From the NCBI RefSeq assembly GCF_009789535.1, contig NZ_WSUT01000005.1, positions 558,001 to 622,000 on the forward strand: a stretch of 64,000 nucleotides of DNA. The letters are read 5' to 3'. The position numbers were made by a program, and so were the translations under genes. The stretch's first letter is position 1. Each line of letters starts with the position of its first letter. The DNA comes from Sphingomonas carotinifaciens (GTDB lineage: Bacteria; Pseudomonadota; Alphaproteobacteria; Sphingomonadales; Sphingomonadaceae). Under the pieces are notes generated by a model. That model was given only the letters and a program-made list of their open reading frames with translations, made no database searches and had not been told where the DNA came from. This document shows positions 20,257 to 29,652 of this stretch, piece after piece.

Positions 20257-22640
20257 AGTTCACGCTGTCCTGGCTCAAGGACCATCTCGACACCGCCGCC
20301 ACCCTCGACCAGATCGTCGACGGCCTGACCCGCATCGGGCTGGAGGTGGAGGGCGTCCACAATCCCGGCGAGGCGCTGGCGCCCTTCCGCGTCGCCAGGG
20401 TCCTCTCCGCCGAGCGCCATCCGCAGGCGGACAAGCTGCAGGTCCTGTCGGTCGATGCCGGCGATGGCCCGCTCCAGGTCGTGTGCGGCGCCCCCAATGC
20501 CCGCGCGGGCCTCGTCGGCGTGTTCGGCGCGCCCGGCGCCTATGTCCCCGGCCTCGACGTAACGCTCAAGGTTGCGGCGATCCGCGGGGTCGAATCGAAC
20601 GGCATGATGTGTTCGCTGCGCGAGCTCGAACTCGGCGAAAGCCATGACGGCATCATCGAGCTGCCGGCCGACGCCCCCGTCGGCACATCGTACGCGGATT
20701 ATGCCGGCCTGACCGACACCGTCATCGACGTGTCGATCACCCCCAATCGTCAGGATTGCATGGGCGTGCGCGGTATTGCGCGCGACCTTGCCGCCGCCGG
20801 CCTCGGCACGCTCAAGCCGCTGGATGTCGCGCCGGTCCCGGGTGAAGGCCCCGGCCCCGATGTCCGCACCCAGGACACCGCCGGCTGCCCCGCTTTCTAT
20901 GCGCAAGGGGTCAGCGGCGTCATGAACGGCGCCTCGCCCGAATGGCTGCACCGCCGCCTGACCGCCATCGGGCAGAAGCCGATCTCCGCACTGGTCGACA
21001 TCACCAACTATGTCACGGTCGATCTCGGCCGCCCGCTCCACGTCTATGATCGCGCAAGACTGCAGGGCGGCCTCGTCGCCCGCAAGGCGCGCGACGGGGA
21101 AACCGTCGAGGCGCTGAACGGCAAGACCTATACGCTGAGCGGCACGATGACCGTCATCGCCGACGACGTCGCGGTGCACGACATCGGCGGCATCATGGGC
21201 GGCGAGCATTCGGGCGTCTCGGACGCGACCACCGACATCATCGTCGAATGCGCGTATTTCGATCCCGACCATATCGCTCGCACCGGCCAGGCGCTGGCAC
21301 TCACCTCGGACGCGCGCCAGCGGTTCGAACGCGGCGTCGACCCCGCCTTCCTCGATGACGGCCTCGCCATCGCCACCCGCATGGTCCTCGACCTGTGCGG
21401 CGGCACCGCCAGCACCGTGACGCGTGCCGGCGAGCCCCCGCGCGACGCGCGCAGCTACGCCTATGATCCCGCGCTCGCCGAAACGCTGGGCGGTCTCGCC
21501 GTTCCCGCCGACCGGCAGCGCGCGATCCTCGAATCGCTCGGCTTCACCGTCGCCGACGACTGGCAGGTCACCGCCCCCAGCTGGCGCCGCGACGTGGACG
21601 GCCCCGCCGATCTGGTCGAGGAAGTGATCCGTATCGACGGCATCGACAAGGTCGCCCCCGTCGCCCTCCCCCGCGCCCCCGGCGTCGCCCGCCCCACCGC
21701 GACCGCGCAGCAGAAGCTGGAACGCCGCGTCCGCCGCGCCGCCGCCGCCCGCGGCCTGGACGAAGCGGTGACGTGGAGCTTCATCGCGGACACGCAGGCC
21801 GCGCCCTTCGGTGGCGGCGCCTGGCGCCTCGCCAATCCGATCAGCGAAGACCTCAAGGTCATGCGCCCCTCGCTCCTCCCCGGCCTGCTCGCCGCGACCG
21901 AGCGCAACCTGAAGCGCGGCGCCACCACCATCCGCCTGTTCGAGATCGGCCGCCGCTACCTCGCCGATGCCGAGCGCCCGACGCTGGGCGTGGTTCTGGC
22001 CGGCGACAAGCGTGCACGCGGCTGGCAGGGGGGCAAGGCGGCCGCCTTCGACGCGTTCGATGCCAAGGCGGAGGCGCTGGCCCTGCTCGCGCAAGCCGGT
22101 GCGCCGGTCGACAACCTGCAAGTCATGCCCGTCGCGGACGGCGCCGAAGGAAACGCCTGGCATCCCGGCCAGTCCGCCACGCTGCGCCTGGGGCCCAAGA
22201 CGGTCCTTGCCGCATTCGGCATCGTCCACCCCTCCGTGTGCAAGGCGTTCGACCTCGACGGCCCCGTCGCCGCGGTCGAGATCTATCTCGATGCGCTGCC
22301 GCCCAAGCGGGCGCCGAAGGATGGGGGCGGCTTCATGCGCCCCGCCTACACGCCGCCGGCCTTGCAGGCTGTCCGCCGCGACTTCGCCTTCCTCGTGCCC
22401 GATACGCTTGCGGCGGACAGCCTGGTCCGCGCGGTCAGGGGCGCGGACAAGAGCGCGATCGTCGCCGCCCGCGTCTTCGACCTGTTCGTCGGCACCGGCG
22501 TTCCCGAAGGCAGCAAGTCGATCGCGGTCGAGATCGTTCTTCAGCCGGCGCACAAGAGCTTCACCGAAGACGAGTTGAAGGCCATCGCCGACAAGGTCGT
22601 CGCCGCCGCCGCCAAGCAGGGAGCACAGCTACGTGGCTGA
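20253..22640 (+). CDS. pheT: Phenylalanyl-tRNA synthetase beta subunit
   Basis: This 795-residue subunit contains, in order, an EMAP-type tRNA-binding domain (about 40-150, with [13 protein letters not shown]), the B3/B4 editing domain (about 210-375), the B5 DNA-binding-like domain (about 400-475), the catalytic-like core, and the ferredoxin-fold anticodon-binding domain (about 700-795, starting [14 protein letters not shown]). Editing removes Tyr-tRNA-Phe. It overlaps pheS by four bases at its start and the epimerase gene by eight at its end. Confidence 0.98.
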   Translation: MKFTLSWLKDHLDTAATLDQIVDGLTRIGLEVEGVHNPGEALAPFRVARVLSAERHPQADKLQVLSVDAGDGPLQVVCGAPNARAGLVGVFGAPGAYVPGLDVTLKVAAIRGVESNGMMCSLRELELGESHDGIIELPADAPVGTSYADYAGLTDTVIDVSITPNRQDCMGVRGIARDLAAAGLGTLKPLDVAPVPGEGPGPDVRTQDTAGCPAFYAQGVSGVMNGASPEWLHRRLTAIGQKPISALVDITNYVTVDLGRPLHVYDRARLQGGLVARKARDGETVEALNGKTYTLSGTMTVIADDVAVHDIGGIMGGEHSGVSDATTDIIVECAYFDPDHIARTGQALALTSDARQRFERGVDPAFLDDGLAIATRMVLDLCGGTASTVTRAGEPPRDARSYAYDPALAETLGGLAVPADRQRAILESLGFTVADDWQVTAPSWRRDVDGPADLVEEVIRIDGIDKVAPVALPRAPGVARPTATAQQKLERRVRRAAAARGLDEAVTWSFIADTQAAPFGGGAWRLANPISEDLKVMRPSLLPGLLAATERNLKRGATTIRLFEIGRRYLADAERPTLGVVLAGDKRARGWQGGKAAAFDAFDAKAEALALLAQAGAPVDNLQVMPVADGAEGNAWHPGQSATLRLGPKTVLAAFGIVHPSVCKAFDLDGPVAAVEIYLDALPPKRAPKDGGGFMRPAYTPPALQAVRRDFAFLVPDTLAADSLVRAVRGADKSAIVAARVFDLFVGTGVPEGSKSIAVEIVLQPAHKSFTEDELKAIADKVVAAAAKQGAQLRG

Positions 22641-23505
22641 GGACTGGATCACGATCCGAAGCGGATCGCTTGCCGCCGCGATCAACCCGCTCGGTGCCGA
22701 ACTGTCCTCGCTCACCGACGCGGACGGCCGCGAATTGATGACCGATGCCGATCCCGCCTTCTGGACCGGCCGCGCGCCCCTCCTCTTCCCCGTCATCGGG
22801 CTGACGCAGGACGGCATCCGCATCGACGGGCAACGCTACGCCATCCCCAAGCACGGCTTCGCCCGCCACAGCCGCTTCACCCTCGTTTCGCACGACGAAG
22901 CGCAGGCGGTGTTCGCGCTGGAGGATTCGGCGGAAACCCGCGCGGTTTACCCTTACGCCTTCCGGCTGGAGGTCACCCACCGCCTCGACGGCGCGACGCT
23001 GGTGACCGAGGCGCGCATCATCAACCGCGGTGAAGGCCCGATGCTCGCCAGCTTCGGCTTCCACCCCGCCTTCGCCTGGCCGCTCCCTTACGGACAAGAC
23101 CGCGCCGACCACCGCATCGTCTTCGCCGCCGACGAACCGGGCAAGCTGAAGGCGATCACCCCGAACGGCCTGATCGCCGCCGAAGAGCGCGCCAGCCCGC
23201 TCGACGGCCGCACCCTCCACCTCGCCGACGCCCTCTTCACCGACGACGCCCTCGTCTGGTCCCCCGTCCACTCCCGCCAAGTCACCTACGGCGCAAGCTC
23301 CGGCCCCCACCTCGACATAGCCTTCCCCCACACCGACAAACTCGGCATCTGGACCAAACCCGGCGCCGCCTTCATCTGCATCGAACCTTGGCACGGCATC
23401 GCCGACCCGGAAGGGTTCACGGGCGAGTTCAAGGACAAGCCGGGTGTGTTCGAGGTGGCCGAGGGTGGGGAGAAGGTGATCGCGATGTCTATCACGCTGG
23501 GGTGA
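22633..23505 (+). CDS. Aldose 1-epimerase family protein
   Basis: This 290-residue galactose-mutarotase-like protein of the LacX/YeaD type interconverts anomers of hexoses or phosphosugars. Motifs are IPKHGFARHSRFTL, ASFGFHPAFAWPL with the ring-opening His, and CIEPWHGIADP with the catalytic Glu region. The start is a GTG at 22633, inside the end of pheT, so expression is probably coupled. The metabolic link to pheST is not obvious. The exact sugar is unknown. Confidence 0.87.
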   Translation: MAEDWITIRSGSLAAAINPLGAELSSLTDADGRELMTDADPAFWTGRAPLLFPVIGLTQDGIRIDGQRYAIPKHGFARHSRFTLVSHDEAQAVFALEDSAETRAVYPYAFRLEVTHRLDGATLVTEARIINRGEGPMLASFGFHPAFAWPLPYGQDRADHRIVFAADEPGKLKAITPNGLIAAEERASPLDGRTLHLADALFTDDALVWSPVHSRQVTYGASSGPHLDIAFPHTDKLGIWTKPGAAFICIEPWHGIADPEGFTGEFKDKPGVFEVAEGGEKVIAMSITLG

Positions 23506-23525
23506 TCGGCGAGGCTTCGAAAGCC

Positions 23526-23610
23526 TAGAGGCAAAAACGATCAGGACTGCGCGGGTCGAGCCCCTCCCCTGAAAGGGAGGGGTGAGCAAAGCTGATCGCG
23601 TTTGGCTCTA
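23526..23610. repeat. 85-bp palindromic repeat with TAGAG...CTCTA ends (copy A)
   Basis: Left end TAGAGGCAAAAACGATCA (23526-23543) and right end TGATCGCGTTTGGCTCTA (23593-23610) are inverted copies matching at 15 of 18 positions. Between them is a CCCCTCCC / GGGAGGGG hairpin (23561-23582). Related copies are at 51119-51204 and 63501-63564. The remaining 40 bases to the permease gene hold nothing I recognise. Confidence 0.65.
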
Positions 23611-23650
23611 AGTTCAACCGAAAGCCGGTGATCGTTCAAGCGTTCTGAGT

Positions 23651-24883
23651 CTATGTGTACCTCAACACTCTAGCCGGATCGACGCCAGCGGCCCGAACCG
23701 CCGGGTAGAGAGTACTCAGCAACACGCCGATCGACACCAGCACCACAATCCAGGCGATCTCCCCACCAGAAATTGCCAAGGGCAGGGTAAGTAGGACATC
23801 CAATTCAGTCGATGGATGCTTAAAATACATGCGAAGTGCCTCAGTAATCGGATCCTTGCTGGCCTTCAGAATCAATCCGACCCCAAGCCCGGCCGCCTCT
23901 CCCGATAATCCGATAGCAGCACCTACTCCAACAAATACCTTGGCAATCGAGATTCGCGATATGCCCATAGTCCTAAGTATTGCAATTTCACGTGCCTTGT
24001 AGCGAACCAACATACCCATAGAAGACAGGATATTCGACAGGGCAATAATTGTGACCATCGAGATAATGACGGTCATAGCGAGACGTTCCTGGGTCAAAGC
24101 CGAAAATAGTACGTTATTCATGCTCTGCCAAGTCGCGAGCCTGTAGCCGTCGCCGAGGCTATTGTGGATTGCCTTGATTACGGCATTCTGCGCATCCGGA
24201 TCGACAAGCCTGACGTTGACCCTTGTCGCAGAAGATTTCGTGCCCAGTATTACGCGAAGGTTGCCAACGGGCATCATGGCTCGCCGGCTATCGAACGGAT
24301 AAACATCCGTACTTATTATGCTTGATACCGTGAAGTCGTAGTTTGATACGGTAAGAGTATCACGGTCGTTCCTTATCGACGTGATTGCTGCATGATCTCC
24401 AATTCCGACACCAAGACGGGCAGCTAGGTCACTACCAAGCGCAAGCGTTCCTAGCTTCGTCGGCGGTTCACCGATGACCATTGCTGCCTCGCCCCGAAAC
24501 AGTGGAAGCGCACTCATGCTGGAGGGATCGAGTCCTTGCAGATCAGCGGCGAACGATCTGCCATTGACCGATATCAATCCCGTACTGTCCAGCGTTGCCG
24601 TAGCCGCTTCTACGCCGTCGATCTTGGCAATCTTCTGTTGAAGTTGGTCCGGATCCTTGATCCGGAATCGTCCGCCGGTGACAAAGATGTGGCCATCTAC
24701 AGAGGCGATCTGACCTGCCAGCCGGGCTTCCGCACCGTTCATAAAGCTGACGACTAGCACCAGTGAGGCGACACCAATCGTCACCCCTGCGAAACCGATA
24801 GCGGCTATCAGCAAAGCCAAACGTCCGCCCACACCCGGGATCAGGAAGCGGGAGATAAGAAGCCTCTCGTAATTGGTAGGCAT
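23651..24883 (-). CDS. LolC/LolE-like ABC transporter permease (orphan)
   Basis: This 410-residue protein has an N-terminal membrane segment (about 20-48), a large periplasmic MacB-type domain (about 50-265) and three C-terminal membrane segments, the FtsX/LolCE layout. Markers are ISRFLIPGVGGRLALLIA, VVSFMNGAEARLAGQI and SSMGMLVRYKAREIAILRTMGIS. LolCDE extracts lipoproteins from the inner membrane, but no ATPase (lolD) or second permease is nearby. Its coding sequence is visibly richer in A and T and uses more A/T-ending codons than its neighbours, suggesting recent transfer. The role is therefore uncertain; a macrolide-exporter-like permease is an alternative. Confidence 0.75.
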   Translation of the reverse strand: MPTNYERLLISRFLIPGVGGRLALLIAAIGFAGVTIGVASLVLVVSFMNGAEARLAGQIASVDGHIFVTGGRFRIKDPDQLQQKIAKIDGVEAATATLDSTGLISVNGRSFAADLQGLDPSSMSALPLFRGEAAMVIGEPPTKLGTLALGSDLAARLGVGIGDHAAITSIRNDRDTLTVSNYDFTVSSIISTDVYPFDSRRAMMPVGNLRVILGTKSSATRVNVRLVDPDAQNAVIKAIHNSLGDGYRLATWQSMNNVLFSALTQERLAMTVIISMVTIIALSNILSSMGMLVRYKAREIAILRTMGISRISIAKVFVGVGAAIGLSGEAAGLGVGLILKASKDPITEALRMYFKHPSTELDVLLTLPLAISGGEIAWIVVLVSIGVLLSTLYPAVRAAGVDPARVLRYT

Positions 24884-25110
24884 CCCATCCCCTGATCTGA
24901 GCCGCGATATCTAGTTCTAGACCGCGTCTGCTTTCAGGCAAATGCAAATCGGCTGGAAAAGGCCGGGGTTGAGCGATTACGATCACCACCACTGCCCCAC
25001 CCCAACGAGAACAAACGCTGTCCTACACGCCCGTTTTCTGCAACAGGCGACCAAGTGAACGGACACGCGCCCTCCCCCCTTTCCGCCCCTGCCCGGTGCA
25101 GGCTCCGCGG

Positions 25111-25145
25111 AAGTGGACACGGCCGGGGGGACGTAGTGTCCACTT
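25111..25145. promoter_or_regulatory. Perfect 10-bp inverted repeat before prfC
   Basis: AAGTGGACAC (25111-25120) and GTGTCCACTT (25136-25145) flank a 15-base G-rich loop. TTTAACCTTTT follows, and prfC starts 29 bases later. It could be an operator, an attenuator or a terminator guarding prfC. The rest of the gap 24884-25110 shows nothing else. Confidence 0.5.
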
Positions 25146-25173
25146 TTAACCTTTTGCCGATCCGAGTCCGCGC

Positions 25174-26700
25174 ATGACCTCCCCCCGCCGCACCTTTGCG
25201 ATCATCTCCCACCCCGACGCGGGCAAGACGACGCTTACCGAAAAGCTGCTCTATTTCGGCGGCGCGATCCATCTCGCGGGCGAAGTGAAGGCGCGCGGCG
25301 CCAATCGCCGCGCCCGTTCCGACTGGATGAAGATCGAGCAGCAGCGCGGCATTTCCGTCACCTCCTCGGTGATGACGTTCGAACGCGACGGCGTGACCTT
25401 CAACCTGCTCGACACGCCGGGGCACGAGGATTTCTCGGAGGACACCTACCGCACGCTGACCGCGGTCGACTCGGCGGTGATGGTCATCGATGCCGCCCGC
25501 GGTATCGAGGCGCAGACGAGGAAGCTGTTCGAGGTCTGCCGCCTGCGCTCGGTCCCGATCATCACCTTCGTCAACAAGGTCGATCGCGAGGGGCGCCCAC
25601 CCTTCGAGCTGCTCGACGAGATCGCCGACATCCTCGCGCTCGACGTCTGCCCGATGAGCTGGCCCGTCGGCATGGGCGGCGAGTTTCAGGGCATCCTTGA
25701 CCTCACCACCAACCGGGTCAGCCGGCCGGAGGGAGACAGCCGCACCTTCCAGGGCAAGGTGGAGGATGCGCCGACGCTCCCCGATGCGATCGCCGAAGAG
25801 ATCGAACTGGCACAGGCCGGCTATGCCTCCTTCGACAGCGAGGCGTATCGCAATGGTGACCTGACGCCGGTCTATTTCGGGTCCGCACTCAAGGATTTCG
25901 GGCCCTCCGAACTGATCGCCGCACTCGCCGATTTCGCGCCGCCCCCGCGGCCCCAGCCTGCCGAGCCCGCACCCGTCAGCCCCGACGAGAAGGAAGTCAC
26001 CGGCTTCGTCTTCAAGGTGCAGGCGAACATGGACCCGCAGCACCGCGACCGCATCGCCTTCATGCGGCTGTGTTCGGGCACCTTCAAGCGCGGCATGAAG
26101 CTGACGCCGACCGGCCATGGCAAGCCGATCGCGGTCCACTCCCCCATCCTCTTCTTTGCGCAGAACCGCGAAGTCGCGGACGAGGCGTATCCGGGGGACA
26201 TCATCGGCATTCCCAATCACGGCACGTTGCGCGTCGGCGATACGCTGTCGGAGCGCGCCGATATCCGCTTCACCGGCCTGCCCAATTTCGCGCCCGAAAT
26301 CCTGCGTCGCGTCGTCCTGAAGGATCCGACCAAGACCAAGCAGTTGCGCAAGGCGCTGGACGACATGGCCGAGGAAGGCGTGACGCAGGTCTTCTATCCG
26401 GAGATCGGCTCGAACTGGATCATCGGCGTCGTCGGCCAGCTTCAGCTCGACGTGCTGCTCTCGCGCCTCGATGCGGAATACAAGGTGGCCGCCGGGCTGG
26501 AGCCGGCGCCGTTCGACACCGCCCGCTGGGTATCCGCCGAAAATCCGGCCGATCTGAAGGACTTCGCTGACCTCAACCGCTCGGCGATGGCGCGCGACCG
26601 CGACGACAATCCGGTCTTCCTCGCCAAGTCCGCCTGGGAAGTCGGCTATATCGCCGACCGTTATTCCAAGGTCCGCTTCATGGCGACCCGCGAGCGGTGA
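25174..26700 (+). CDS. prfC: Peptide chain release factor 3
   Basis: RF3 is a GTPase that recycles RF1/RF2 from the ribosome after peptide release. The 508-residue product has G1 HPDAGKTTLTEKL (about 13-25), the switch I region with RGISVTSSV, G3 LDTPGHEDFSEDTYRTL and G4 NKVDREGR, then domain 2 (from about 270) and the C-terminal domain 3. Its length is only slightly shorter than the E. coli protein. Its last 23 bases overlap the end of the convergent MFS gene. Confidence 0.96.
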   Translation: MTSPRRTFAIISHPDAGKTTLTEKLLYFGGAIHLAGEVKARGANRRARSDWMKIEQQRGISVTSSVMTFERDGVTFNLLDTPGHEDFSEDTYRTLTAVDSAVMVIDAARGIEAQTRKLFEVCRLRSVPIITFVNKVDREGRPPFELLDEIADILALDVCPMSWPVGMGGEFQGILDLTTNRVSRPEGDSRTFQGKVEDAPTLPDAIAEEIELAQAGYASFDSEAYRNGDLTPVYFGSALKDFGPSELIAALADFAPPPRPQPAEPAPVSPDEKEVTGFVFKVQANMDPQHRDRIAFMRLCSGTFKRGMKLTPTGHGKPIAVHSPILFFAQNREVADEAYPGDIIGIPNHGTLRVGDTLSERADIRFTGLPNFAPEILRRVVLKDPTKTKQLRKALDDMAEEGVTQVFYPEIGSNWIIGVVGQLQLDVLLSRLDAEYKVAAGLEPAPFDTARWVSAENPADLKDFADLNRSAMARDRDDNPVFLAKSAWEVGYIADRYSKVRFMATRER

Positions 26701-27949
26701 CGCCGTCCTCCACCCACCAGTCGCGCCGAAGCGGCCGCACCGCCAGCAATCCCAGCAGCGCGGCAACGAGGTAGAAGCCCAGCGTCCCCACCGCGGCATA
26801 GCGCAGCGCATCCGCCCCGAACCGCACCGTCATCGCATCCGACAGCGCCCCCAGGCCGAGCCCGACAAGGTTGTTGATGAGCAGGAACGAGGCGGAGGCG
26901 GTGGCGCGCATCTCCGCGGGCACCAGATGCTGGATCGCGGTGGTCACCGGCCCCAGCCACAGGATGTTGAGGCCGTGCGGCACCAGGAACAACGCCCAGG
27001 CCAGCGTCGGCGAATCGACCAGCAGCCCGCCTGCGAACAGCGGCACCGTCACCATCCACGCCAGCGCCGGCAACCGTGCGAACCAGCCCCGGTCACGCGC
27101 GCCCAGCCGGTCCCCCAGCCAGCCCCCCGCCAGCACCCCCGCGCTACCCCCGATCAGCAGCAGCGATCCGACAAACTGGCCCACCTGCCCCAGATCGAAC
27201 CCCAGGCTGCGCACCAGTACGGAGGGCACCCAGAAGGCAAGCCCATAGCCGCACAGCGAACTCGATGCCGCGGCAAAGCCGAGCAGCCAGAAACTCGGCT
27301 TGCGCGCCAGGATCGCGAAGACCGCGCCGACCGGCATCCGCACCGGGGTCGCGCGTCGCACCGGCTCACGCACCACCCAGCGAAAGATCGGCGCCAGCAC
27401 GAGGCCGGCCGCGCCCGCCGCGATGAACGCGGTGCGCCAGTCCACCGCCTTGGCCAGCGTTCCTCCGAGCAGCGCCCCTGCCGCCAGCCCCAACGGCACA
27501 CCCAGCGAATAGATCGCGAGCGCCCGCGCCCGCCGCTCCGGCGGAAAGCTGTCGCTGATCATCGCATAGGAGGGCGCCACGCCCCCCGCCTCGCCGACCC
27601 CCACGCCGACCCGGAACGCGAAAAGCTGCCAGAACCCCGTCGCCAGCCCGCACAGCGCGGTAAAGCCGCTCCATACCGCCAGCGATCCGGTCACCACCCA
27701 GCTTCGGCTGGTGCCATCCGCGACGATCGCGAGGGGCACCGCCAGGGTGGAATAGAGCAGCGCAAACGCGATCCCGCCCAGCGCCCCCAGCTGCGTATCG
27801 CTAAGCCGCAACTCCGCCTTGATCGGATGGGCCAGGATGCCCAAGATTTGCCGATCAAGGAAGTTCAGGCTGTAGACGAGCAGCAACATCGCAAGCACGA
27901 CCCATGGACGATTAGGTGCGTGCCGAGGCGATGATGGGGAAGCGGTCAT
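26678..27949 (-). CDS. MFS transporter (spinster-like)
   Basis: This 423-residue inner-membrane carrier has about 12 hydrophobic segments. The N-terminal YSLNFLDRQILGIL and the motif-A-like region, and the later VGEAGGVAPSYAMISDSFPPERRARALAIYSLG, are typical of the Spns/spinster-like branch common in sphingomonads. The substrate is unknown; sphingolipid, organic acid or aromatic transport are possibilities. The gene is convergent with prfC, overlapping by 23 bases, and follows the merR gene by nine bases, so it may be the last member of the rpmF operon. Confidence 0.87.
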   Translation of the reverse strand: MTASPSSPRHAPNRPWVVLAMLLLVYSLNFLDRQILGILAHPIKAELRLSDTQLGALGGIAFALLYSTLAVPLAIVADGTSRSWVVTGSLAVWSGFTALCGLATGFWQLFAFRVGVGVGEAGGVAPSYAMISDSFPPERRARALAIYSLGVPLGLAAGALLGGTLAKAVDWRTAFIAAGAAGLVLAPIFRWVVREPVRRATPVRMPVGAVFAILARKPSFWLLGFAAASSSLCGYGLAFWVPSVLVRSLGFDLGQVGQFVGSLLLIGGSAGVLAGGWLGDRLGARDRGWFARLPALAWMVTVPLFAGGLLVDSPTLAWALFLVPHGLNILWLGPVTTAIQHLVPAEMRATASASFLLINNLVGLGLGALSDAMTVRFGADALRYAAVGTLGFYLVAALLGLLAVRPLRRDWWVEDGVTARGSP

Positions 27950-27958
27950 CCGCCGATG

Positions 27959-28294
27959 CTATCGCGCCTGCATGTCGCACGCCAGCGCGGTTGCCAGTCC
28001 GTGGCGGATGATGCGCAGCGTCGCCACCATGTCCGGCTCCGCCTCCACATCCAGAAGCTGCTGGACACCGCGGATCGTATAGCCCTGCTGGTGCAGCAGG
28101 CGATCGATGCGGCGGACCAGTGCCACATCCTCGGCCCGATAATATCGCCGGTTGCCGGCCCGCTGCAGCGGCTTGAGCTGCGGAAACCGCGTTTCCCAAT
28201 AGCGCAGCATGTGCTGCGGCAGCCCCGTTTCCCTGGCGAGTTCGCCGATCGTTCGAAACGCGCGATCCGCCTTGCCGGAGGACGCGACGGCCAT
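27959..28294 (-). CDS. MerR-family transcriptional regulator
   Basis: This 111-residue protein carries a MerR winged helix-turn-helix (about 13-82): TIGELARETGLPQHMLRYWETRFPQL then RYYRAEDVALVRRIDRLLHQQGYTI. The effector-binding part is almost absent. This short form is typically found directly downstream of ihfA in alphaproteobacteria, as here with a gap of five bases. No metal-binding Cys set is seen, so a metal sensor is unlikely. Its target is unknown. Confidence 0.87.
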   Translation of the reverse strand: MAVASSGKADRAFRTIGELARETGLPQHMLRYWETRFPQLKPLQRAGNRRYYRAEDVALVRRIDRLLHQQGYTIRGVQQLLDVEAEPDMVATLRIIRHGLATALACDMQAR

Positions 28295-28299
28295 CGCCG

Positions 28300-28596
28300 T
28301 CAGCCGGCGATGATGCGATCGCGCATCATCTGGCTGGCGCGGAACGTCAGCACCCGGCGCGGTGCGATCGGCACCTCGATCCCGGTCTTGGGATTGCGCC
28401 CGATCCGCTCGCCCTTATCGCGCAGCACGAACGTGCCGAAGCCGGAAATCTTGACGTTCTCCCCGCGTGCCAGCGCATCGCACATTTCGTCCAGGATCTG
28501 TTCGACCAGCTGCGACGAGTCGGTGCGCGACAGGCCCACCTCGTGATGCAATGCCTCGGCCAGGTCTGCGCGCGTGAGAGTACCCCCAGTCATCAT
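28300..28596 (-). CDS. ihfA: Integration host factor subunit alpha
   Basis: IHF bends DNA and assists sigma-54 promoters, recombination and nucleoid structure. The 98-residue product has the HU/IHF fold, with [20 protein letters not shown] and the arm [22 protein letters not shown] including the intercalating Pro. GGGGATAGG precedes the start. Two consecutive ATG codons make the exact start ambiguous by one residue. The gene follows fabH, as in many alphaproteobacteria. Confidence 0.95.
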   Translation of the reverse strand: MMTGGTLTRADLAEALHHEVGLSRTDSSQLVEQILDEMCDALARGENVKISGFGTFVLRDKGERIGRNPKTGIEVPIAPRRVLTFRASQMMRDRIIAG

Positions 28597-28656
28597 CCTA
28601 TCCCCAACTATGACGCAACCGCTGCTATCACATAGGTAAAAAGGACCGAAAGGGAA

Positions 28657-28675
28657 TTATTCGTACTATGAATAA
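28657..28675. promoter_or_regulatory. AT-rich dyad in the fabH-ihfA gap
   Basis: TTATTC and GAATAA flank a 7-base centre in an AT-rich stretch (about 28615-28690) that contrasts with the GC-rich surroundings. It lies about 60 bases upstream of ihfA and may hold its promoter and an operator, or a bent region for IHF autoregulation. Confidence 0.3.
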
Positions 28676-28683
28676 AATTTTGT

Positions 28684-29652
28684 TCAGAAACGAACCACTG
28701 CTGCGCCCCAGGTGAAGCCACCGCCCATCGCCTCCAGCACCACGATGTCTTTTTCCCGCACCCGTCCGTCGCGTACGGCCGTATCCAGAGCGAGCGGCAC
28801 GGACGCGGCCGAGGTATTGGCATGCTGGTCCACCGTGACCACCACCTTGTCCGGCGACAGGCCCAGCTTGCGTGCGGTCGCGTCCAGGATGCGCGCATTG
28901 GCCTGATGCGGCACGACCCAGTCGACATCCGCCGAGGTCAGGCCGGCGAGCCCAAGCGATTCCTCCATCACGGCCGCCAGATTGACGACGGCGTGGCGAA
29001 ACACCTCGCGTCCCTTCATGCGCAGCTTGCCGACCGTGCCCGTGGTCGAGGGGCCGCCATCGACATAGAGCAGGTCGTTATGCCGGCCATCGGCATGCAG
29101 CCGGGTCGCCAGGATTCCGCGGCCGCCCTCGGCGTCGCTTTCGCGCCCCTCCAGCACCACCGCACCCGCGCCGTCGCCGAACAACACGCAGGTGGTGCGG
29201 TCTTCCCAGTCGAGGATGCGGCTGAACGTTTCCGCCCCGATCACCAGGGCGCGGGCATGGACGCCGGTGCGCAGCATCGAATCGGCCACCTGCACCGCGT
29301 ACAGGAAGCCCGAGCACACCGCCGCCACGTCGAACGCGACGCAATCGCGGATGCCCAGCATCGCCTGCACCTTGGTGGCGGTCGCCGGAAAGGTCTGGTC
29401 GGGCGTCGCGGTCGCCAGCACGATCAGGTCGATATCCTGCGCCGACAATCCGGCCGCCGCGATCGCTGCCTTGGCCGCATCGGCGGCCAGCGTCGCGGTG
29501 GTTTCCTCCGGCCCGGCGATGTGGCGGAAGCGGATGCCGGTGCGCTCCACGATCCATTCGTCGGAGGTGTCGACTTGCTGCGCCAGCTCGGCGTTGGACA
29601 CGCGCCGCGTCGGCAGGGCCGATCCGGTGCCGGTGACGAGCGAACGGATCAT
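28684..29652 (-). CDS. fabH: 3-oxoacyl-ACP synthase III (FabH)
   Basis: FabH starts fatty-acid synthesis by condensing acetyl-CoA with malonyl-ACP. The 322-residue thiolase-fold enzyme keeps the triad C113 ([10 protein letters not shown]), H249 (VPHQANARI) and N279 (ANTSAAS). Its start overlaps the plsX stop (ATGA). Together with plsX and rpmF this is the conserved lipid-ribosome gene order. Confidence 0.97.
   Translation of the reverse strand: MIRSLVTGTGSALPTRRVSNAELAQQVDTSDEWIVERTGIRFRHIAGPEETTATLAADAAKAAIAAAGLSAQDIDLIVLATATPDQTFPATATKVQAMLGIRDCVAFDVAAVCSGFLYAVQVADSMLRTGVHARALVIGAETFSRILDWEDRTTCVLFGDGAGAVVLEGRESDAEGGRGILATRLHADGRHNDLLYVDGGPSTTGTVGKLRMKGREVFRHAVVNLAAVMEESLGLAGLTSADVDWVVPHQANARILDATARKLGLSPDKVVVTVDQHANTSAASVPLALDTAVRDGRVREKDIVVLEAMGGGFTWGAAVVRF

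Noticed and set aside
20202..22553. Very long open frame antisense to pheT
   Set aside because: It encodes an Arg/Gly/Ala-rich sequence with no family motif, as expected for the complement of a GC-rich gene; pheT is certain. Similar frames antisense to prfC and kup were dismissed for the same reason.
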